DNA of 9,601 bases from Candidatus Nealsoniibacteriota bacterium (lineage in GTDB: Bacteria > Patescibacteriota > Minisyncoccia > Minisyncoccales > PWPS01): contig PWPS01000022.1 in NCBI GenBank assembly GCA_003557065.1, forward strand, positions 1 through 9,601. Reading direction: 5' to 3'. Below the pieces are notes generated by a model, which saw only the letters and a list, made by a program, of their open reading frames with translations, was not told where the DNA came from and did not search any database. This document shows, piece after piece, positions 6,284 to 9,601 of this stretch (position 1 is the stretch's first letter; the number at the start of each line of letters is the position of its first letter). The position numbers were made by a program, and so were the translations under genes.

Positions 6284-7357
6284 TTAACCTTTAAATAAGT
6301 GAACTGTTCTTGTCGGGAAAGCCATCTCTATATCCTTTTTGGTAAATTCACTCTTAATATCAAAAAGTATCTCTTGATGAGTGTTTCTAAAGTCAGCGAA
6401 ATCAGCTGATGAAACATAATAAACAACTTCAAAATTTAATGAGGAGTCACCGAATTCGGTAAAATGAGTCCTGTCGAACTCGGCAAGATTCTTACTATCT
6501 ACGATTTTTTTTACTATATCGGGTATCATTCTCATCTTTTCATCAGAAGTTCCATAAATGACACCGAAATTAAAGGTAGCCCGTCTTCTCTGTAGCTTCT
6601 TAAAGTTATGAATTCTTTCATTCGTAAGCTCCCTGTTCGACATGACAATCTCTTCCCCCTGCAAGGCTCTTATCCTAGTGGTCTTTATGCCGATTCTTTC
6701 AACCGTTCCCACTTCATTTCCAACTATTATAAAATCACCCACGGTGAACGGTTTGTCAAAATAAATTGCAAAAGAACTGAAAAGATCTTCCAATATTTTC
6801 TGAAAGGCGAAAGCAACCGCTATACCCCCTATTCCCAAACCTGCCATAAGGGAAGTAATCTCAATTCCCAAATTGGACAAAATTAGGAGCACAGCAAAAA
6901 CCCACAAAATTCCTTTGAAAATAAGCCCTATGTTCTTTGCTGCCACTTCGGTTCCCGGATCAGTGTCCTTCAATATCTTTTTATTCAATGTAAAATCAAT
7001 GAACATTTGCACTCCCGCCATCAATCTGAAAACAACCCAGACCAACAAAACTCCGGAAAAGAAATTAATCAAAGAAAGTGGTAATGTGAGATAATTGATA
7101 GATATGTAAAATGCAAGATAAAGATAGAACGATGATCTTATAGATAAAATAAAATCGATTAAGACACCTATAAAACTATCTTTCTCGGGTCTCGCCTCTT
7201 TTAAGCGCCTGATTAAAACACCCTTAATAATCTTTATGATTAAAAACAAAAAGGCGAAAATCGCTAAAAATATAAGGTAATCCAAAACCCTATTTTCTAA
7301 AACGGAATAGTTTAAAATTTCCATATTTGTTAATTTTTCAATATATTCCATAAACAT
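6284..7357 (-). CDS. mscS: MscS-family small-conductance mechanosensitive channel
   Basis: Opens under membrane tension to release solutes on hypo-osmotic shock. From ATG 7357 it has 357 residues with about five membrane segments; the family core is LMAGLGIGGIAVAFAFQ (about 170-186), the Gly/Ala-rich pore helix, then EDLFSSFAIYFDKPFTVGDF (190-209), the beta domain with VGTVERIGIKTTRIR and VMSNRELTNERIHNF, and the C-terminal vestibule ending in FPTRTVHL. Extra N-terminal helices make it longer than E. coli MscS. Reading can also begin at TTG 7366 or ATG 7351; I chose 7357 because a -10 TATAAT occupies 7366-7371, so a TTG-started message is unlikely to exist and the ATG falls about where transcription should begin. 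It heads the five-gene operon. Numbering above counts from ATG 7357. Confidence 0.93.
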   Translation of the reverse strand: MFMEYIEKLTNMEILNYSVLENRVLDYLIFLAIFAFLFLIIKIIKGVLIRRLKEARPEKDSFIGVLIDFILSIRSSFYLYLAFYISINYLTLPLSLINFFSGVLLVWVVFRLMAGVQMFIDFTLNKKILKDTDPGTEVAAKNIGLIFKGILWVFAVLLILSNLGIEITSLMAGLGIGGIAVAFAFQKILEDLFSSFAIYFDKPFTVGDFIIVGNEVGTVERIGIKTTRIRALQGEEIVMSNRELTNERIHNFKKLQRRRATFNFGVIYGTSDEKMRMIPDIVKKIVDSKNLAEFDRTHFTEFGDSSLNFEVVYYVSSADFADFRNTHQEILFDIKSEFTKKDIEMAFPTRTVHLFKG

Positions 7358-7365
7358 CTTCGTCA

Positions 7366-7394
7366 ATTATAGTATTTTAACACTTCCACTTCAA
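7366..7394 (-). promoter_or_regulatory. Sigma-70-type promoter of the mscS operon, likely leaderless
   Basis: On the minus strand, TTGAAG (7389-7394) and a perfect TATAAT (7366-7371) are 17 bases apart. The -10 box ends eight bases before ATG 7357, so transcription would begin within a base or two of the start codon. The intervening TGACGAAG has no convincing SD. This geometry both supports a promoter and argues for a leaderless mRNA. Confidence 0.68.
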
Positions 7395-7570
7395 CCACTG
7401 AAAACACATTAAATTGATATGGATTTTAATTCAACCAACCTCTCTTCTTACTCCTCATTACCACATAATAAAGCTCATCTTAATTACTTCAGCTTAATTT
7501 GATTTGAATAATTTTTACAATAAGTCGATTATATCTTTTATTCTTCATCTAATTGAAAGAGTTATCGGTG

Positions 7571-7599
7571 TTGACTAAATATATACTTTATTATATAAT
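7571..7599 (+). promoter_or_regulatory. Promoter of the GerMN-like secreted protein gene
   Basis: TTGACT (7571-7576) and TATAAT (7594-7599) are separated by 17 bases, close to the sigma-70 ideal. Transcription should begin near 7606, leaving a 5' leader of about 20 bases that holds the SD. It is the strongest promoter match seen in the window. Confidence 0.78.
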
Positions 7600-7607
7600 A
7601 AAGTATA
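7582..7607. promoter_or_regulatory. Perfect 26-bp palindrome over the -10 box (candidate operator)
   Basis: The half-site TATACTTTATTAT (7582-7594) is followed directly by its exact reverse complement ATAATAAAGTATA (7595-7607), with no spacer or mismatch. It covers the -10 box and the predicted transcription start, so a dimeric repressor bound here would block the promoter. Because it lies mostly upstream of the start, it is unlikely to act as an RNA hairpin. No regulator gene is adjacent. AT-rich palindromes can arise by chance, but 13 of 13 matching pairs with G/C at one symmetric position is more than composition alone would readily give. Confidence 0.6.
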
Positions 7608-7612
7608 AATTG

Positions 7613-7620
7613 AAGGAGGG
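7613..7620 (+). promoter_or_regulatory. Strong Shine-Dalgarno site
   Basis: AAGGAGGG lies six bases before ATG 7627 and fixes that start. It stands out because most other genes in the window lack an SD. Confidence 0.88.
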
Positions 7621-7626
7621 TTAAAA

Positions 7627-8067
7627 ATGAAAAAATTTCTTGTTGCGTTGTTAGTTCTTTTGATCTTTGCTTCGACGGCCTCTGCCAAGACGACCCCCAT
7701 CTATGTATTGAATTTCGATATCGCCGATTCTCTGGAGTCCGAAAATTTTCTTTATCCGGTCTATAGAGGGGTAGATTATCGAATACCGATTCGCAGCTCC
7801 ATAGAGACGCTTCTGAAAATAGAGTTTAGTGAAGCCGAAAAAGAAATCGGTTTTATATCCGAGTTTTCAGGTGATCACGGAATAGTTCTCAAGGAAGTCA
7901 ATCTCCGTAATGGAGTTCTCAAATTGGTATTTGACGATCCCGCCTTTTTTTCAACAGGAGGATCAGCACGAGTAATTTTACTTAGAGATCAGATAATTCG
8001 AACCGCCATGCAGTTCGGTGTAGTCGAAGAAGTTGTGATTTTACCCGAGGATTTTTTTCAACCCTGA
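7627..8067 (+). CDS. Secreted GerMN-domain-like protein
   Basis: A 146-residue protein with a clear Sec signal peptide: KK at 2-3, a hydrophobic core (4-15) and an AxA site, cleaved probably after Ala20 (ASA|K). There is no lipobox Cys. The mature part resembles a GerMN domain, a small alpha/beta fold found in spore germination protein GerM and in many envelope proteins: YPVYRGVDYRIP (43-54), then a helix around SSIETLLK (57-64), VNLRNGVLKLVFDD (91-104) matching the family pattern v.v.nGvl.ldf, the SARVILLRDQIIRTAMQF helix (113-130) and VEEVVILPED (133-142). I see the pattern by eye only, so family membership is probable rather than certain. It is a single-gene unit with its own promoter, operator-like palindrome, strong SD and terminator, divergent from mscS and convergent with truB, whose end it overlaps by ten bases. 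Function is unknown; a periplasmic or surface role is likely. Confidence 0.72.
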   Translation: MKKFLVALLVLLIFASTASAKTTPIYVLNFDIADSLESENFLYPVYRGVDYRIPIRSSIETLLKIEFSEAEKEIGFISEFSGDHGIVLKEVNLRNGVLKLVFDDPAFFSTGGSARVILLRDQIIRTAMQFGVVEEVVILPEDFFQP

Positions 8068-8723
8068 CTCCGTAAATACGGAGTCTTTTTTTTAAACTCC
8101 TCCAGACTAAAACATCTATCCAAGCTTATATCCCCTACTCTTGTCCTGATAAGCTTACATAAGACTCCGCCGGTAGATAGCTTTCTTCCTAAATCTCTCG
8201 CAAGAGCTCTTATATACACGCCGGATTCGGTTACTACATTTATTGATATTTCGGGATAGTTATAACTAACTAAATCAATACTTTTCACAACGACGGATCT
8301 GGGAGAGAGTCTTGGTTTTTCACCTTTTCTTGCTAACTTATAACTTCGTGTTCCGCTTACCTTTATTGCACTATACACGGGGGGGATTTGATTAATAATC
8401 CCCTCCATTTTTTTTAACGTTTCTTTAACTTCTTTTTCAGAGGGAGGATCAATATCCTTAATAACTTCAATTTCCCCCTCCAAATCATCAGTAGTGCTTA
8501 TTTTTCCAAGCTCTATTTCCGCATAATATTCTTTTTCCGAATCGGTATATTTTTCTATCTTCTTGGTGTATTCCTTACCTATTGCGACAACAAGAACTCC
8601 TTCCGCGCTCGGGTCAAGAGTGCCTGCGTGTCCTATTTTTTTAATTTTGGTTATCTTCCTCAACTCATCTATGACATCATGTGATGTCGGTCCCGGTGAT
8701 TTGTAGATACCATAGAATCCCAT
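8058..8723 (-). CDS. truB: tRNA pseudouridine(55) synthase, catalytic domain only
   Basis: Isomerises U55 to pseudouridine in the T-loop of tRNAs. The 221 residues carry GIYKSPGPTSHDV (5-17), the catalytic loop GHAGTLDPSAEGVL (31-44) with nucleophile Asp37, KEYYAEIELG (64-73), IPPVYSAIKVSGTRSYKLARKG (113-134) and the RNA-binding SGVYIRALARDLG (167-179). It ends soon after TRVGDISLDRCFSLEEF, where the catalytic domain usually stops; the C-terminal PUA-like tail of longer bacterial TruB proteins is absent. ATG 8723 fits the family N-terminus and no other Met is nearby, yet it directly follows the T-run of a terminator, with no SD and no promoter seen in the normal position. Its 3' end contains the terminator of the convergent gene and overlaps that gene by ten bases. 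Confidence 0.94.
   Translation of the reverse strand: MGFYGIYKSPGPTSHDVIDELRKITKIKKIGHAGTLDPSAEGVLVVAIGKEYTKKIEKYTDSEKEYYAEIELGKISTTDDLEGEIEVIKDIDPPSEKEVKETLKKMEGIINQIPPVYSAIKVSGTRSYKLARKGEKPRLSPRSVVVKSIDLVSYNYPEISINVVTESGVYIRALARDLGRKLSTGGVLCKLIRTRVGDISLDRCFSLEEFKKKTPYLRSQG
8066..8093 (+). terminator. Intrinsic terminator of the GerMN-like gene, nested in truB
   Basis: GACTCCGT (8066-8073) pairs perfectly with ACGGAGTC (8078-8085) around a four-base loop, followed by eight Ts (8086-8093). The stem begins inside the TGA stop codon. On the minus strand the same hairpin has no T-tract, so it works only on plus-strand RNA. It lies wholly inside the last codons of truB. Confidence 0.9.
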
Positions 8724-8754
8724 AAAAAAACAAGAGCGCCTTTTAAGCGCTCTT
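8724..8754 (-). terminator. Intrinsic terminator or attenuator directly before truB
   Basis: On the minus strand AAGAGCGC (8747-8754) pairs with GCGCTCTT (8732-8739) around a seven-base loop, followed by G and seven Ts (8724-8730). The 5' arm overlaps the last codons of the upstream gene and the loop holds part of its TAA stop. The T-run ends exactly at the truB ATG, so it either ends the glycosylase unit or tunes read-through into truB. Confidence 0.85.
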
Positions 8755-9207
8755 TACACTTTCGTAAACTAAATAATGTCCTCCTTTCTTCGGTAAAGTC
8801 ATCTTGTCACTCGGCCCTTCCGAGAAAAAACTGGTTCCTCTGGAATACCGCAAAGCAGCACCCCTGAAAACTATTTTCTTTGCTCCGACATCTATTCCGA
8901 TCATATTAAATAGATTCTCTACATTCTCCGAATTGAGAAAATAGTCCTTGGAGTATCTGAGCTTCTCTATCTCTTGCTGCATCAATCTTCTGTCGCTGGT
9001 GGTAAGTTCTATCACCAAGATTTCAATCGTATTTTTATCCTTTTCCCAAACGATTAATAAATCTCCTGTTTCCTTGTTATGCCTTTTGAGTTTCGGCTTT
9101 CTTTTGACGTAAAGGATTTTATCCTTCCTCACGCCCAAACCCGGATTTTCGGGCTCCTCTGACAATCGCTTTAAATATCTGTCATGGAAACTCTCCTTCC
9201 AGTTCAT
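8743..9207 (-). CDS. Uncharacterised protein, possible nuclease-like (PD-(D/E)XK-type) core
   Basis: I do not recognise this 154-residue protein as a named family. It is charged, soluble, and has no signal peptide or membrane helix. The middle resembles the core of PD-(D/E)XK proteins: a strand with an acidic residue (GDLLIVWE, Asp near 49), 18 residues later a strand ending in an acidic residue (IEILVIELTTS, Glu near 67), then a helix with a Gln/Glu/Lys face (LMQQEIEKLRYSKDYF). The usual ExK Lys is Thr here (ELT), so it may be inactive, divergent, or not a nuclease at all. A basic N-terminal stretch (VKRKPKLKRHNKE) could contact nucleic acid. It follows the glycosylase stop at once: TGA, then TTG 9210, then ATG 9207. 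GGAGGTGA stands seven bases from the TTG and ten from the ATG if measured from GGAGG; I prefer the ATG, but the TTG is possible. Co-transcription hints at a DNA-repair role. Confidence 0.78.
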   Translation of the reverse strand: MNWKESFHDRYLKRLSEEPENPGLGVRKDKILYVKRKPKLKRHNKETGDLLIVWEKDKNTIEILVIELTTSDRRLMQQEIEKLRYSKDYFLNSENVENLFNMIGIDVGAKKIVFRGAALRYSRGTSFFSEGPSDKMTLPKKGGHYLVYESVKSA

Positions 9208-9210
9208 CAA

Positions 9211-9601
9211 TCACTCACCTCCGATAATTTTTTTAACCGTACGAAGATCCTCAAGAAGATCCTTCCTCCTGTCAGGACTATAAATAGTAGCCGCAGGATG
9301 AAAAAGAGGAACAATCTTAAAGTTTACAGCCTCCTTTTCGTATATTTTACCACGAATCTTGGAAATTGCAAATTCTTCCCCGAAAGAGTACTTTTTAAGT
9401 AAATAATTAGCTGAAAATCGTCCAAGAGTTGCGATAACCTTGGGTTTAATGATTTCTATTTGCCTGTCTAAAAACGGGGCATAAATATCTATTTCTTCAG
9501 GGAGGGGGTCTCTATTTCCGGGAGGTCTATCCTTAACTATATTGGTAACATATGTTTCACTTCTCACAATACCGACCTCTGCCAAAAGATCATCCAAAAC
9601 C
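9211..9601 (-). CDS. Family-4 uracil-DNA glycosylase, C-terminal part (start beyond the window)
   Basis: Removes uracil from DNA to begin base-excision repair. About 130 C-terminal residues are visible; the frame stays open to the window edge (VLDDLLAEVGI), so there is no real start here. Family marks: YVTNIVKDRPPGNRDPLPEE, matching the family pattern tNvvkCRPPgNR.P..eE; then FLDRQIEIIKPKVIATLGRFSANYLL, and LFHPAATIYSP, whose HPAA is the uracil/DNA-contact motif. In iron-sulfur family members the Cys before RPP and a second Cys about 16 residues later bind a 4Fe-4S cluster; here they are Asp and Tyr (KDRPP, IDIYAPFL), so a normal cluster looks impossible. The other Cys pair and the catalytic N-terminal motif are off-window. 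It is translated just before the unrecognised gene and shares its transcript. Confidence 0.9.
   Translation of the reverse strand, partial: VLDDLLAEVGIVRSETYVTNIVKDRPPGNRDPLPEEIDIYAPFLDRQIEIIKPKVIATLGRFSANYLLKKYSFGEEFAISKIRGKIYEKEAVNFKIVPLFHPAATIYSPDRRKDLLEDLRTVKKIIGGE
9215..9222 (-). promoter_or_regulatory. Strong Shine-Dalgarno site inside the end of the glycosylase gene
   Basis: Minus-strand GGAGGTGA matches the anti-SD well and encodes the final Gly-Gly-Glu of the glycosylase. It serves the downstream unrecognised gene and supports either TTG 9210 or ATG 9207 as its start. Confidence 0.8.

Larger units (their letters stand above)
7367..7626. other. Divergent intergenic region between mscS and the GerMN-like gene
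   Basis: This 260-base AT-rich spacer is the longest non-coding stretch in the window. Its left end carries the mscS promoter and its right end the promoter, palindrome and SD of the plus-strand gene. Between about 7400 and 7560 I see no ORF of note, tRNA or strong hairpin. A weak inverted repeat (ATTAAAT with ATTTTAAT near 7409-7430) and a second copy of ATAATAAAG at 7465-7473, matching nine bases of the palindrome half-site, are the only structure seen there. Confidence 0.7.

Noticed and set aside
6608..7094. Two plus-strand open frames opposite mscS
   Set aside because: Both fall in the conserved channel core and have no family pattern, promoter or SD.
7358..7366. TTG 7366 as the mscS start, adding three residues
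   Set aside because: It overlaps the last base of a perfect TATAAT with a matching -35 box; ATG 7357 fits the predicted transcription start.
7400..7560. tRNA, small RNA or CRISPR repeats in the longest spacer
   Set aside because: No cloverleaf, no regularly spaced repeats and no GC-rich stem followed by a T-run.
9184..9402. Plus-strand open frame opposite the glycosylase and its partner
   Set aside because: Spans two real minus-strand genes with clear motifs and starts inside coding sequence without an SD.

Overview
The window is a compact, AT-rich, gene-dense bacterial segment with 12 protein genes and almost no spacer DNA. Several traits together suggest a reduced-genome bacterium of the Patescibacteria/CPR type: an archaeal-style UMP kinase, a family-4 uracil-DNA glycosylase lacking the usual iron-sulfur cysteines, a TruB without a PUA tail, a short YbaB, many 4-base gene overlaps and few Shine-Dalgarno (SD) sites. 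That placement is inferred from gene content, not from a marker tree. The standard genetic code fits all genes. I see no tRNA, rRNA, CRISPR array, insertion sequence or phage gene.

Layout from left to right. Position 1 lies inside fmt (+ strand, N-terminus missing). fmt converges on, and overlaps, tsaC. tsaC and ybaB form a minus-strand pair. Upstream of them is pyrH, which has its own hairpin terminator. Then comes a tightly packed minus-strand operon transcribed mscS - kefB-like - spoIIM-like - pgeF - galU, with spacings from +2 to -11 bases. A good sigma-70-type promoter sits just before mscS and predicts a leaderless message. A 260-base divergent intergenic region separates mscS from a plus-strand gene for a small secreted GerMN-like protein. 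That gene has the best promoter and SD in the window and a perfect 26-bp palindrome over its -10 box. It converges on truB. Upstream of truB, after a terminator that abuts the truB start codon, lie an unrecognised gene with a possible nuclease-like core and a family-4 uracil-DNA glycosylase that runs off the right edge.

Functional reading. fmt, tsaC and truB serve initiator-tRNA formylation and tRNA modification. pyrH and galU are consecutive steps in supplying UDP-sugars (UMP to UDP; after UTP is made, UTP to UDP-glucose). The mscS operon joins osmotic and ion control (MscS channel, CPA2-type antiporter) with envelope functions (SpoIIM-family membrane protein, PgeF, GalU), so it reads as a turgor and cell-envelope unit. 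The right edge looks like a DNA-repair pair. Most genes are housekeeping. I found no clear new defence or mobile system. The points most worth checking are the cluster-less glycosylase with its unknown partner, the palindromic promoter, the leaderless mscS promoter, and the terminator placed directly against the truB start.
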